64,000 bases of DNA from Ciona savignyi (taxonomy: Eukaryota; Chordata; Ascidiacea; Phlebobranchia; Cionidae): the NCBI GenBank assembly GCA_000149265.1, contig CH002619.1:248007-312006 (forward strand), given 5' to 3'. The notes beneath the pieces are model-generated. The model had not been told where the DNA came from. It saw nothing but the letters and a program-made list of their open reading frames with translations, and searched no databases. Made by a program: the position numbers and the translations under genes. Every line of letters starts with the position of its first letter. Position 1 is the stretch's first letter. Below, in pieces: positions 38,401-50,400 of the stretch.

Positions 38401-41400
38401 ACGCACTTAACCGCTAGACCATCGGGCCGGACGTTAAATATAATAATACACGCATTTAAAATGCTAGGTTACTCTATGCATTTCTGATCATATTGTTTTT
38501 TTTTAAAAGACTAGCCTGTAATTTTTTTATAAAAGCATCCATCCATGTTTAAATAACATTCACACAGATTTGAATGCGAGCTGGGCTTTTATATGGTTGG
38601 CTCGCCAAGAGTTACCTGTGGATTAAGTACAATCGATGACGAAATCGGAGAATGGAGTAACCCAGCACCTACTTGTAAAGGTAAAACAATTCCGTAATGT
38701 ATTCAAAAAATATGTACTTCAACGCAGTAGTGGTGGGGAAAACTAAATGAGGGAAAGCGGGAAGGCGGCAGGTAGGAAAACTGCTCACTAAAATGAAGTT
38801 TGGTGATTAGGGTTAGTTTTAAACATATGTTTGGAGTTAAGGTTCGTTCTGGGGTTGAGATTAGTGTTTAGGGCAGGGTTAAAATTAGTTTCTATAGTTT
38901 CAGTGAGCAGTTTCCCTTCTTCCCATCTTCCTTTTCAGTGTTGCCCGTGTTGGTGACTATTCAAACAGAGAACCAAAAGTTACAGCAATTAAAATCTGAC
39001 CCTACTAAATTTACTTACATCAATCCAGTTATAATTAGCACCCTCTGTTTATTTACAGAAGATTTATATTTAAAAGTTTAACCCCTGAGGTCCCGTGATA
39101 TGCATGAATGCACACGTCTCTGCCGATGCCTTTGAAGGCGATTAGTTAGAAGGATAGGATAGGATATTCATATTTATCTCCGTGAATGGGAAAACCAAGA
39201 GGGTTAACACACGGGCAATCGTCAGATCACCTTGCGCCCACCGTCGGGTTACCGGAGCTATTGCAGTGTGTTGTATATGATAGACATGTTCCTTTAATTT
39301 GGTTTGCCCGTAAACCCTCTTGGTAGTGCCCGTAAAGTGCCTTGTCCAATAAGGACACAACCGACTAGCTAGCGACCAGTTTTGCAACTGGAACCTTAAA
39401 ATTGAAAAGCGACACACTTAACCGTTAGACCAACGGACCGGACACACTTTTTCGCTAACGCTATAAAGAGATACCGCTTTAATATAATTACTTTATTAAT
39501 AAAAATACAGGTAAGCTAAACATTTTAAAGTTACAGGTAATATAGCCTTTAAATCTATCCTAAAATTAATTCAAAATTATATTTCAGCAATACGGTGCCA
39601 ACCACCAGTGACAGAGCTCTTAAACGGCGATGTCACTTGTACCGATCGTAATATGGTCGGAAGTGTCTGTGTGTTTTACTGCGATCCAGGATTCTCTATT
39701 ACCGGGGAAATAGCGACAACATGCGAACACGTAAGCAGTGTTACTGCGGAGTGGACTTCAAGAGGACAAAACTGCCAAAGTAATTCGGATGTTTTAAATA
39801 TTCAGTGGGTAGAAAGTAACCAAGCACTTGTCAATCGTACCGCCAGTATCATTTACCCAAATCGACAAAGGACTTAATATTATGTATCTTTGCAACTAAC
39901 AACTTACGATATTTGCATTGGATTTAACCAAAAGACACCGATTAGCTTGGCGGATTGTGCATCGCCTTTCAACCGGAAACTTGCAGTTTCGAAACTGGTG
40001 TGATAACGCGTTTTACTATTTACATGAATAAACCTGAAAATCCTATTCTATCGACCCTTCGGCAGATCTATTTTTTTTGTTTTTTTCTAAAACAACTCAT
40101 ATATCTATTGTAGGGACGGCCACACCGTAATGACGTCTCTACAGACCACAAGATGCATTTAATGCTTTTCAATAAACCGTAGTTTTCTCTTTTACATTTG
40201 GTATAAACTTTTATAAGTTAAAACGTTATCTCAGGAACATGTCCGCCTCATTTACCAATGGACGTCGTGTTTATGCTGGACGTTTCAACACAAGCGAGTC
40301 CATCAGCATTGTGGGAAGGAATTGAACATTTTCTTATTAACTTCACAAGGTTTACGACATATCTGATTTTACTAAAATTTCTTCCCTCAAAATCAGAGTT
40401 ATTACCTTATCACATATATATTTTGCAGACCATTTACCCTCTCTGATGATTCTTCAAAGTTCCTAGTTTTCAGCACTTACCAATTCAACTTTGAAATAAG
40501 GGAAACAAACAACATCTCTGCGTCTCTGCGTGGTCACATGAGTAGCAACACAGAAAGTAGGTTTTTAATTACAGAGCGAGTGAAGAATCCTTCGTATACT
40601 TCTTTAGTTAACATCGAGAGCGACAGCTGGTTTAATAAAAGCTATCCTATAGTAACATTCTGAAAAGTAAGCCTTTAACGTAAGAATGGGGATGGGATAA
40701 TTTGTAAAATTACCCATGGCCGTAAAATGTCGTGTCCAAGGACTTAACCGAATAGCTATAGCGACCCTGACCTACAACTTTTTGGTTGAAATGTGCTTTT
40801 CGGTCGGACAAAATGTTTTTGCCAAAGCTAACATAGCCCCCATTACTACTAAAACTAAAATAATTTATCCGTTGATTAAGTTAAATCCTTTTTACTTGAT
40901 TTAGGGATTTCCCTAAATAGGACGATGCAACAAATGTTTAGGCTAAGTTCCGAATGGGATCGGCCTGATTTCAATAACTCAATTATCCTGCTGACTGACA
41001 GAGAACTGGATAAATCTTCGTTGCAGCACCAGTTAAGACAAACTGGAACAGAGGTAATGTCAACGGATTTTGTAATTAAGCCGTGAGTGCAGAACTAGCA
41101 ATATAGGCACTTAACGGGCATTGCCTGAACTTAGCGGCTAAATGGGTTCTACTAAACCATACATAAAACATTGCAATAGCTCTGGTAACCCGACGGTGGG
41201 CGCGAGGTGATCTGACGATTGCCTGTGTGTTAACCCCCCTGGTTTTCCCATTCACAGGAATAGACATGAATATCCTATCCTATACATTTATACTTGCAGA
41301 TCTATTTTATTAACTTTGGAAGATTTGATGTGAGGAAATCTACCAATTTGCTCACAATCACCTCAACATTTAATGAAACTGTGTTAACCGAGTCGGGTTT

Positions 41401-41467
41401 CAGCCAACCATTCATATCAAATCTTCAAAATTGTTTATGTGGAAACTGGTGTGGTTCTTCTTTGTAA
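26463..41467 (+). CDS. Gene 4: secreted LU-mucin-CCP(x7)-VWA protein
   Basis: Exons: 26463-26508, 26566-26651, 28353-28445, 28576-28690, 29106-31175, 31419-31556, 32500-32626, 33165-33277, 33586-33723, 34157-34283, 34366-34472, 37038-37169, 37663-37789, 38568-38680, 39588-39779, 40235-40349, 40429-40556, 40905-41053, 41300-41467. They sum to 4284 nt (1427 aa). The start at 26463 gives a signal peptide (MNVFWILVLGLDIAQG); the frame is open back to 26358 but that part is not signal-like. Domains: LU (about 17-113; IRCWTCINA ... CRCCCDKSMCN), Thr-rich mucin-like repeat (about 114-804), seven six-Cys CCPs (about 805-1241) and VWA (1242-1427). The MIDAS is degenerate: DVSTQ at 1257-1261, and the Thr position reads ISLNRT. 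The donor GTTTGT at 37170 is weak. The tail is CLCGNWCGSSL. PolyA candidate at 41837. Confidence 0.85.
29106..31175 (+). repeat. Mucin-like coding repeat exon, 33-bp unit
   Basis: A single 2070-nt exon (690 codons, phase 1 at both ends) made mostly of a 33-bp unit encoding TTEPTTDSINP, roughly 50 copies from about 29148 to 30890. Variants include TTSPTTESVNP, TTTQTTDSINP and TTTPTTYSINL. The dense Thr/Pro suggests heavy O-glycosylation. Units with NLT, NAT or NST carry N-glycosylation sequons, while the common NPT does not. The last 95 residues are non-repetitive. The unit length is a multiple of three, which keeps several other frames open; those frames are artefacts. Confidence 0.92.
32085..32165. 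repeat. Short degenerate tandem repeat
   Basis: Four imperfect copies of a GGAAAATGACGGTA-like unit of about 14-20 bp inside a gene 4 intron. Confidence 0.6.
32749..32982. mobile_element. hAT-like MITE, 234 bp
   Basis: Left end CAGGGGTCGACAAACTTTTA and right end GTAGTTTACCGACCCCTA form inverted termini typical of hAT elements. It is flanked by near-matching 8-bp target copies GCATATAC (32741-32748) and AGATATAC (32983-32990). No coding capacity. Confidence 0.8.
34861..36016. repeat. 37-bp intronic minisatellite, left block
   Basis: About 31 tandem copies of a 37-bp unit reading GTTTAATCCAAGTTTAAACC then GAAATATGTTAAATCGA. Units differ by a few substitutions (AAATCG or AACCTT in place of AAACCG). 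It lies in the gene 4 intron between exons 34366-34472 and 37038-37169 and was split by the element at 36017. Confidence 0.97.
36017..36899. mobile_element. piggyBac-type DNA transposon, internally deleted, 883 bp
   Basis: Inserted inside the minisatellite with TTAA on both sides (36013-36016 and 36900-36903). The termini are 14-bp perfect inverted repeats: CCCTTTAACTGCCG on the left, CGGCAGTTAAAGGG on the right. Next to the left end is a perfect hairpin, GCTGTCGACT/AGTCGACAGC (36030-36051). A short + frame at 36283-36477 contains YSVEEAALLLADSDSGSS, resembling the acidic N-terminus of piggyBac transposases. No catalytic domain remains, so it is non-autonomous. TTAA duplication and CCC termini are diagnostic of the superfamily. 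Confidence 0.85.
36900..37033. repeat. 37-bp intronic minisatellite, right block
   Basis: About 3.6 further copies of the same unit. The last unit (GTTTAAACCGAAATACAG) ends in the splice acceptor of the exon at 37038. Confidence 0.95.
38096..38431 (-). mobile_element. tRNA-derived SINE, family I, full-length young copy
   Basis: Best copy in the window. On the minus strand: head GGCCCGATGGTCTAGCGGTT, B-box-like GGTTGCAGGTGCGAAACTGG, the full body, GAGGTGATCTGACGATTGCC, then a clean (TATCC)11 tail (AGGAT repeats at 38096-38150). It lies in a gene 4 intron. Confidence 0.92.
38735..38946. mobile_element. MITE with long inverted termini, 212 bp
   Basis: The left part (GGGGAAAACTAAATGAGGGA to AAACTGCTCACT) is inverted at the right (AGTGAGCAGTTTCCC to AGTGTTGCCC), about 50 bp each, imperfect. 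Flanks GTAGTGGT and GTGTTGGT look like an 8-bp target duplication. The interior shares GGGGTTGAGATTAGTGTTTA with the element at 53305. Confidence 0.75.
39151..39442 (-). mobile_element. tRNA-derived SINE, family I, near full length
   Basis: Tail AGGATAGGATAGGAT at 39151, conserved body, head ending CCGTTAGACCAACGGACCGG. A short stretch near 39300-39330 is rearranged. It is in a gene 4 intron. Confidence 0.88.
39940..40057 (+). mobile_element. tRNA-derived SINE, family I, internally deleted
   Basis: The head (TTAGCTTGGCGGATTGTGCA, then TGCAGTTTCGAAACTGG) joins directly to the tail region (ACATGAATAAACCTGAAAATCC); the body is missing. Confidence 0.65.
40695..40815 (-). mobile_element. tRNA-derived SINE, family I, head fragment
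   Basis: GTGTCCAAGGACTTAACCGA, TAGCTATAGCGACC and CTACAACTTTTTGGTTGAAA match the minus-strand head half. Confidence 0.55.
41105..41284 (+). mobile_element. tRNA-derived SINE, family I, 5'-truncated
   Basis: Begins in the body (ACTTAACGGGCATTGCCTGA) and is intact to the tail TATCCTATCCTATAC, just before the last exon of gene 4. Confidence 0.82.
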
Positions 41468-42429
41468 TATTTATTAAAAAATTTTGAACTTAATATTTAA
41501 ATACAAGGAGTATATTATATCCTAGATAGTTTATTAGTTATATTGTACTCCGATTTTTTTTTCATATTCTCGTTTTTCTTTAAAATATCACCGTGGGTTA
41601 AGATATCCTACCAGGCCTGACATCGAACCTTTAAATATACAATAATTTGTTCGTTTGTTTAACTATTTGAATGCTATGTATGTATGCCGATCTAACCATG
41701 CTAGACCAGGTATATGTCCACGACTTAAGGTATTAATCTTAATTGCAGTGTATTTTAAGATTATTTATATTCGTAATGGTAACTTTGATGATGGTAACTT
41801 GGAATTCATATGACCTGCGTTTGTTTGAACTATTGCAATAAATCGATATGTTAAGCACAAACGCTATATGGGGCGTTCAATAAATTATTATCCTTATCTC
41901 TCAAATGCAAACTGACCTTACAAAAGGGGCTGTCACTTAAAATCCTGTCACAGAAAGTCTTAGATTTTTTTCACAGCCTAACATTACCTTTGATCTAAAC
42001 CCTTCAATATTTTACTTAAAATTGGTCTGGTAGCCTTACGTACATCGGGAACTTTTCCCAACAGAATAGTTCGGAAATCCGCATTCAACACCTTTATTTC
42101 ACGAAGCACTCTTCCACTATTAGCAAACTTTCCAGCTAAACTAGAACACCGGCGCGCTGTCTAGCACATGCTACTTCAAACCAAACTAGAGAGTGTCAAC
42201 CACGTGTTAACCACCACTATTTGTAAAACACATGTTGTATACCCTATATTCATGCTACAGGGTCCCTAACCACAATTTGTATTTTATACACTGAGTATGT
42301 AGTTTGTTTCTGCAAGCATAAACGCATGGGTCCCATAGTTAACAGACCAAACTTAATTTACATTTTAGTTGAATAAAGAATAAACGTTTTAAATTTACGA
42401 ACATTTTACCACAAATGTTTTAAATTATA
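41468..42429. other. Gene 4 3' flank
   Basis: AATAAA motifs at 41837 and 41879 are candidate polyA signals. No exon seen. Confidence 0.5.
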
Positions 42430-43650
42430 GCCTGTTTTCAAGCGCTGTAGTAAAATAAAGCTAAATTTCCAAAACGGCCCGATTTAGTTTTTCATGATTT
42501 CAGGGAATTCCCCTGGGTTTGGTAGATAAGTTTCTGTTTTTACATAAGTGAGTCATGTTAAGTAACAATTCTTAAAGTTTTAATCTGATTTGTCGACTTC
42601 TTGTTGAAGATGTCATTGCGATATGGCATGTCTGCCACAATCAAAATTTAGGAACATATCTTTGTTTTCATGTAAATTAACCTAATTAAATGTTTTCTTT
42701 TTTTAATTGGCACAAAGTGTCTAATATTTTAACATTTTACCGAATTTTATTAAAATTACAGCAGCCGTTCAAGTGCTATGCCCAAAAAATCTAATTTTTT
42801 AGAAAAAAAATGTTTTGGTTTTTAACGTCTCAGGGGAATTTCCCTAGATTCATGACCCAAAATTTTGGTTTCTGCTTATCTAGATTATGTTCTGTTACAA
42901 ATGTCAAATTTTTATTGCGATTTCATTACTCCTTTTGCTAGATTTCGGGGCAACATGGCATGCTTGTCACAATCATAATTAGAGAACAAAATCCGATTTT
43001 TAGGGTATTTCCCTGGGTATTTTTTTTTATTTCTTTTAAGTGTTAAATCAGTGACTAATGCACTTACATTCCACTAAATCTGATTCAAATTGTATCGGTC
43101 GTTCAAGCGCTATGCCCAAAAAAGGCTATTTTTTTAGAAAAAAATACCGTTTTGGTTTTAACGTCCCAGGGAAATTCCCCTAGATTTATCACCCAAAATT
43201 TTAATTTCTGCATATCTAGACCATGTTGTCCAACAAATCACCGAGTTTCATTGCGATTTCATTAACCCTTCTGGTAGATGTCGGGGCGACATAGCATGCC
43301 TGTTACAATTATCATTTAACAGCAAAAGTTTAATTTTTAGGGTATTTCCCTAGGTAATTTTTTTATTTCTTTCAAGTGTTAAATCAGTGACTAGTGCACT
43401 AACATTCCACCAAATTTGATTCAAATTGGAGCAGCCGTTCAAGTGCTATGGCCTAAAAAGCTAATTTTTTAGAAAAAAAATGGCCGTTTTGGTTTTTAAC
43501 GTCCAAGGGGAATTCCCCTAAATTTATTACCCAAAATTTCGGTTTCTGCATATCTAGGCCATGTTGTCTAAAAAATCACCAAGTTTCATTGCGATTCCAT
43601 TATTCCTTCTGGTAGATGTCGGGTCGCCATGCCATGCCTGTCAAGCGTTT
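42430..43650. repeat. Satellite-like tandem repeat, about 335-bp unit, 3.5 copies
   Basis: Units start near 42440 (diverged), 42796, 43127 and 43464 (partial). Each carries GGGGAATTCCCCTAGATTTA-type text, CATTGCGATTTCATT, a TTTTTAGGGTATTTCCCTGG block, AGTGTTAAATCAGTGACTA, and CAGCCGTTCAAGTGCTATG. The block is followed by an A-rich stretch (43650-43690). ATGGGWCCCAT motifs lie at about 42327 and 43723, possibly element ends. Confidence 0.8.
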
Positions 43651-44285
43651 GACAAAAAAAAAAAGAAACAAAAAAAAAAAAAGAAAAAAAACGGACAAAA
43701 ACAATATGTGTCCCATTTTTTCAAATGGGACCCATAATAATCATTGGGGAATCACAGCCATTATTACTCGGCAAAACACTAATTTATATACCATGACTAA
43801 AAGATGGCCGCCTGTCATTTCGGACCGCGCATGGATGTCCATTAATCGGTAGTACGCCGTTTATAGTAACTTTTCTGTCGTAAGCCAAACTCTGGTTTAG
43901 CTCCTGTGACCCGACTACCGACACGAAAAAAGGATACATTTCGCAACACCGCGTTTACATAAAACCAGCAGTCAAAAGTAAAACTAATGCGTTAAATGAA
44001 TGTAGGGTTTAGTACTTTTATTTGCATCAGCCACGCAACACCACAGCGGTTTAAAACGTACGATAAAATTTGCCAGCACTTCCAGTGCGGTAGCTCCTGA
44101 CCCCCAGAAGTCATCAGATGTAAAGGTAGATTGTATATTTTAGCTATAAAAATACTATTAGCACCCACCACTCTTCTGTATTATAAAGCCTTTCTCCAAA
44201 CATCTGTATTCAACCGAGGCGGTAGCTGGTCCTATTCCCACCCATTATTAAAGTATGGGCCATTGTGGAAAAAGATTTTTGTTAT

Positions 44286-44455
44286 CAAATCCCCAATCGT
44301 CAGATAATCTCGTGAACACGTCAAGGGGTATTATCATATCGGAATCATCAGATTACCTTGCACCCACCGTCGGGTTACCATAGCTATTTTCTGCAGTTTT
44401 ATGTTTATGTCTGAAACGTACCTTTAATATTATTGGAACTTATTAATCCTTTTTA
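44286..44455 (-). mobile_element. tRNA-derived SINE, family I, decayed
   Basis: CAATCGTCAGATAATCTCGTG, TTGCACCCACCGTCGGGTTACC and ACGTACCTTTAATATTATTGG follow family I order. Confidence 0.6.
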
Positions 44456-46194
44456 GCTGCCTTGAAATTGCCTACTACTACCAATATATCAGGTCAGACC
44501 AGGTAATTATCTTATTTCGCTTTCTTTAAGCCAATTTACCTTATCTAAATAATATATGTGTGGTATTGTCTAAATATGATGTTTTAGGCAGAGTTGAATG
44601 TTTTATTTCCATATTGGGTGGTGAGGGAGAAATCATATTGAAAGTTTTATCTGCGGTTATAGTCGGGTAACTCGTTTCCACGGTTTAATTGCTGAAGGTA
44701 ACGTGTTGTATGTGATTCAGAATCTAAAAATAATTATAACCATCAGAGCAACTTTAATTTGGGCGGCCAAAAAACATTTTGAATTTATTTCAGCATAAAT
44801 GAATATATCAAATTTATGGTTTTCTGTTTTTCTCGTCTGTCATCAGTCGAAAGATGAGCGGTCACGTGATTGATCGAAACCGAAAACGATGGAGCTTGTT
44901 ACAAAATACTTAAAAAATAGTAACTCAACGACAGTTATGGTTTTAGGACGATGTAAATAGTCGGATATAGATTTACTTGGCCTCGGAAAGGGTAAATTAA
45001 ACATGTATGCTTATCGAGGTTGATTTGCAAAGAAATTTTATATATCTCTTACAACGGTGAATGGCATTAAACTTAGACCAAGTTATACACTCTTATAGGT
45101 GATCCCTTCATGCTCTGACGGTCAACGATTCATTTTCTTCACATATTACAAAATACATCTGAATAAATATACATCTCGACTGGAAACCAATGGTGGAACA
45201 TGCGCTTACAGCATGGGTGCTAATGAGTTAAAGACAAAGAAGTAAATTAATATTAATTGGAAATGATTACTACGATGACGTAACCGCACATGCTTAGTGC
45301 ATTAAAGCTGCAACAATTGATGGTGTGTACGTGACTTGGAAGAAAATTAGTTTTTGATTAACTGTTCATTTCCATAGGTGTAAAACTAAATTGTGTGATT
45401 AAGGTGTGCACAAAACTTAGCGTTAATGTGTAAATAAGCATAAAATTCAGCAAAAAAAAATCCAATGGTTTAATACTCTAAAATTGTAGAGACGTCCAAT
45501 CATATATATCACCCTGTGATAGCTCTGGTAAACCGAATATTTTCCAGATATCTGTGACGTGTTACTTTATCACTATTATGTTGTTGGGGGGCATTAAACA
45601 CCATTGTGGTAGATGTGAATTAATCCGCATTTTGGTATATTAATCATTAAATTTTATATCTTTGGTTGCGGTATATAAAAACTTGGCCCAAAGATATTAT
45701 TGTTTTGTAGTATACCGCGGAGAACCACGGTTCTATAGACTGAAGTTTTAATGCGACGACATTGTATTACATACTTTCTAATTTACAGAAATATACTATA
45801 TATCCGCTAACAATATTCCTTAAATTATACGGGCTATGTAACATATTTAATAACATGCATATAACGATGCTTACAAAAGGTAAAATTATTTTTCAAATAA
45901 TTATGCAAATTTAATACGCATGAAAAACCCGGCAAGTAACATATGTGTTTTTATCACGATTTGTTCGTAAAACGGCACGATTTGTGCAAACGTTGTCGAC
46001 TACAATCATACGTCTCTTTGCTGCCAATGGTGCGATCCGTTACATGCACGTTTTATTATATATAGTTTCAAAGAAAATGTAAGTAATGATCGCATTTTAG
46101 CTTATATGGTGATAACTTAAAATGGCAAAAGTTACAACAAAGTTCAAATAACACGCCATAAATGTTTACGGCAAATGAAGTTTTTACAATAATT

Positions 46195-46295
46195 AATTTT
46201 ACCTCGCCAAGTTTCGATCCCATGATAGGATCGTCACTAAGACCGTATTTGTATAGAATCGGCATATGTATCGGTACTTTTCCGCAGTAAAAATA
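46195..46295 (-). mobile_element. SINE family II copy
   Basis: Read on the minus strand: GATACATATGCCGATTCTAT, ACGGTCTTAGTGACGATCC and ATGGGATCGAAACTTGGCG. It lacks the terminal GGCCGAATGG head. Confidence 0.55.
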
Positions 46296-47346
46296 CTTAC
46301 CATAAGTGGGCGCCATCTGCTAGATATTTATTTGCAAAAAAAATTTTTTTAAACAGCCAAACTTAAATAAATCGTTTCAAGGTCTTATCGATATTAATAG
46401 GCCTATAAATGAATTAAGGTAGCAGAATGCCTATATGGTAGTGTTAAACGAAAACAACAATAGTTTATGCATTTATTGGTATTTGACCGCTCAAAATGTC
46501 TTTACATGGTAATAAAGACTGTCTTTGAGTTTTTCGTTATTTTCTTAGAAATTGCAATCAAAGCCTCAGCTTGAGGCGACCGAGTGAGGGCGTTGACACA
46601 GCCCTCGTCTGCTGTCCGCATCAGCATATCATGCAGGAAAATCACAGCAAGACACCGGAATAAAACGTTTCCAAGAAACACGCTTTGTCGTGTCTTCATA
46701 AGCATTAAATTACTTAAGTTGTTATAAAAAAATAACGTTTAGAGTGGTACGACACTTTGTTTAAAAATGACATTTCATGCGTTTTACATGATAGGGTAAT
46801 GTCGGTCTATAATAACAGCGCAACCCTTAACTAAATACTTACTCTAACCTAACAAAGTTGTTGGAAAATGCTATGCCATATTGAAGTGACTTAGAACACA
46901 ATAAATCGGAGTGGTTTGCTTGTAGGTTTATTAGTTAAAATATCAACAACAAAAAAACTTTGGCAATATGTTAATCGGCTGATGCGATTGATGCATATAT
47001 GTAAACTTAATTGCAATGAAAGATTGTACTTTCGCGCACGAACCTACCGAACACTAATCTTGATTAATCATATATTAATGACTTTCAGTCTGGACACTAC
47101 GCTCTTGTAGATTTATATACAATTACGATAATTGGCAAGGACCTTTTAAAATTGAACAAAGCGTTTGTATAATGCATGCACGAATTGCATTTCACGTTAA
47201 TATAGGCGTGCCTGAAAAACGTCAGTTCTCTTTTTCAAATAACTAACTGTGCGAAAGTTTCCTATAAACTCTGTCGCACGATATCCCTTATCTGACTGTT
47301 GCTTAAACTTTTTCGTACTCACGATTAAAATTAGTTTCGTGTGTTG

Positions 47347-47355
47347 TATATAAAA
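47347..47355 (+). promoter_or_regulatory. Probable TATA box of gene 5
   Basis: TATATAAAA lies 130 bp before the ATG at 47477. Confidence 0.5.
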
Positions 47356-47476
47356 CCGTTAAACGTCTAAAATAAGTTGAGAACAACCCTGTATGAAACA
47401 TAGGCGTTTCTCCTGCGTTTCATAGTTTGCCAGGGTCAGTAGAATTAACAGACCTCTATCCAAAGCGAGTAAAATT

Positions 47477-50400
47477 ATGAAGTACTCAATTTTTTTCTGT
47501 CTTGCATTTGTAGCAACATCTGTGAGAGGTAGGTCAATGTTAACGATTTTGAAATTTTCACTTCAGTGTGTAAATCCGTGTACAGATTTATATTTCAAGG
47601 ATTTTGTCAAAATTTAGTTTAGTCATCTACATTATTGTTCCTTCAAAAAGGATTACAATCACATGTTTCCTACTAAATTTATTTTTTTAAACATATTTCC
47701 TTCATTTTAAACATATTTCCTTCATTTTAAACATATTTCCTAAAGCAACATTCACGACAAGATAACACGAATAAAGCGGAAATTCCCAATCATACGATAT
47801 TATAAATGTATATATTTACTGTAGGGCAAGAATGCATGCCAGTTGGCTCTATACGAAACGGCGAAGTCGGATGTACAGATGGAGATAGTACAGGTTCCGA
47901 GTGCAGTTTTACCTGTAATGCTGTCGACGGGTATAAGTTGACAACAGGAAACGATTCGTCTAACATCTGCCTTAATAACATGAACTGGGACGCAGAACGG
48001 CCATGTTGTGCACGTAAGCTTTATAACAAAACTTTTAAAACTATTATCCGAGCAAATAGAGATATATACTTTTCCAATTCATTTTGACATTTCCTTTATG
48101 TCCATTTTAAAACTTTTTATTTTAGTTATTCCCCCCCCTTTTTATTAGTTAACTTTTAATTATTTTGGTAAGTTCAGAAGTTTGATTATTTTCTATTTTT
48201 ATATCTTAAATTATGCAATGTTGTATCCCACTTTAGGTTAATTATTGTGGACTTTTACGTTAGTATTCCTGTGCTGGTGTTCATCGTTGTAAATATATTG
48301 AACCAGCTATTACTGCAGATGTTTTACATTTTAGCTGAAGAGAATAATCAATCCTGTAAATGAATAAATACTTTAGTAGTTATCACGGCAGATATTTTAC
48401 AGGAGAGAATAATCCACAAATTGTTGCCACATAACTAATAAATTCAAAAACAGCATAAAGAAGTAGTTTAATAAAACATTTAAAAATTTTAGGTACGTGT
48501 CCGCCTATTTCGGTGATGGACTTGGTTATTGTGATGGATTCTTCTTCGTCGGTTGGAAGGTTTAATTGGCGAATTATGAAGTCATTTGTTCGTAGAATAA
48601 TAAGGTATTTGGAATTTTTATAATATCATAAAATATTTTTTTCTTAGAATAAAATAGCTTTAAATGTAAAGTATAAAATTTTGACAAAAATACAATGCAC
48701 TATTTTGCCACGTATTTCAGCATTAATTTTAAAATAATTAGCACAGGTAAAACAGTTAGAGAAGAGCCATGTATATCCCCAAACATTTTTGGAATTTAAT
48801 TATGTGTGATTTTTTGTAATTTATAACAACAATGACAAACCAACCGCGGATTTATACGCGCAAGTAGCCGGACGACGCGCTAGTAAATATTAATGACAAA
48901 AATTGATATGTTACACAGTTTATGCAAATTAGGAATTATAAAACTTGATCAAAGGTTATTTGCATACATTAAATTTCGTTGATTTATTGTTCAGATGGCA
49001 AGCCTTTAATTACAATTAAGTTGACATTTTTAAAGATGTTATATTATAATAAATAGATGTGTAGCGGCAATATACGTAACGCAGGAGAGTTTTCTGAGAC
49101 CTGAAAATACAATGAGAACGCCCATTTTCGGCGCGGGTATTTTTGCTTGTGAATTTTGCAAAAATTTGTAGTAAATATAAAAACGATTATATATGGAGTT
49201 GTGCAGTCTGGTTTTAGGAATGTGAGGTGTCAAAATATGAATTAAATCAAAAATTTAACATTTAGCCACTGGTAAATGCCCACACTCAAAAGAATATAAG
49301 AGTGCGGAGATAACCTGGGGATATATATGGTTCTTATTTTAAACACATGAAGCTTCCCCTATAACTGTGGTTTTTACAAATACTGATGGCTAAAATCCCT
49401 TCTTATTCTACAGTTCGTTCCATCGATCTACCACAACCACTCGGATCGCCGTATTCCGCTACAACAGGCAAATCGATCGGCGGTCGCAAATATTGCTGAA
49501 TCAATATCCAGGAGATGACGCTGCATTTTTGGCAGCATTTAATAGAATTCCATACAATGGTGGAGGTAACAATTAGATAAATTATCATTGATTAATACGT
49601 CGAAGACTGTCGCTACAGTAATATAAATTACCCGGGCAAAGTTACACACGCACATGTGTTGGTTATCCACCCTGGGCAATTGTTAAACGTGCATTGAGTA
49701 CTGCATAAAGTTCCACAATATCAGGTGATACGCCAAACCAGACTATAAGCTATATCCGTTTCAAGTAAAGCTAAAGATCCGTGTGCGCCTGCTTATGAAG
49801 ATGGACTATAAAACGTTTTGATTTAAGATCACCAATTAGAGGTAAATGCAACCAATCTTTATTGCACACAAGACCTTTTGCAGGGACACGAAATACACGC
49901 AAAGATTGTAATGGTTACCTAAATAATTGTATAATGCGGGCGTAGTTTATCCGTCGAAATTCTGCGCAAGTGTTATTGCGTCTTTATAACACAAAACAAC
50001 TATTCTTGATAAGCCTGGATATGTGAAAGCAAAGACAAAACAATAACCGAAGGTACTTAAAAATTAAAACACGATTTCTTTAGGGACGCTTACCGGACAA
50101 GCGTTGTCTTATGTTAACAACGTAATACTAAACCGTCTTAACGGAGACAGACCTGACGTCAGAGATGTCGTCATCACGATAACTGACGGTCGAGCACAAG
50201 ATGACGTATTGACTCCATCGCTGCAACTTAGAGCAAGAGGCGTCGAGGTAATAACATTATATGAAACAGAAACCTATTTTCACATTTATTCTGGGGTGGT
50301 GAAGAAAAGGGAAATGTCAAAGCGTAGACATTTGTCAATTACCTTGTAACCACACTCGGTATACAGTAGCTATTACATGCATTTATCACGATAGATACTT

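Larger units (their letters stand above)
31419..39779 (+). other. Gene 4 CCP region: three 3-exon modules plus one single-exon CCP
   Basis: Module 1 is 31419-31556, 32500-32626, 33165-33277; module 2 is 33586-33723, 34157-34283, 34366-34472; module 3 is 37038-37169, 37663-37789, 38568-38680. Lengths are 138/127/113, 138/127/107 and 132/127/113, with phases 1-1-2-1 throughout. Each module encodes two CCPs: the middle exon carries the Trp...Cys end of the first CCP and the start of the second. Exon 39588-39779 encodes a complete CCP (CQPPVTELLNGDVTC ... EWTSRGQNC). Each domain has six cysteines. Confidence 0.85.
43691..47346. other. Spacer between the satellite and gene 5
   Basis: Contains decayed SINE pieces (about 44286-44455 and 45488-45540) and a SINE family II copy at 46195-46295. 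No convincing exon; small open frames such as 46068-46316 and 46502-46705 lack domains and splice context. Confidence 0.45.

Noticed and set aside
43616-43852. Small basic open frame (KKKRNKKKKRKK)
   Set aside because: Product of an A-rich tract next to the satellite; no domain and no splice context.
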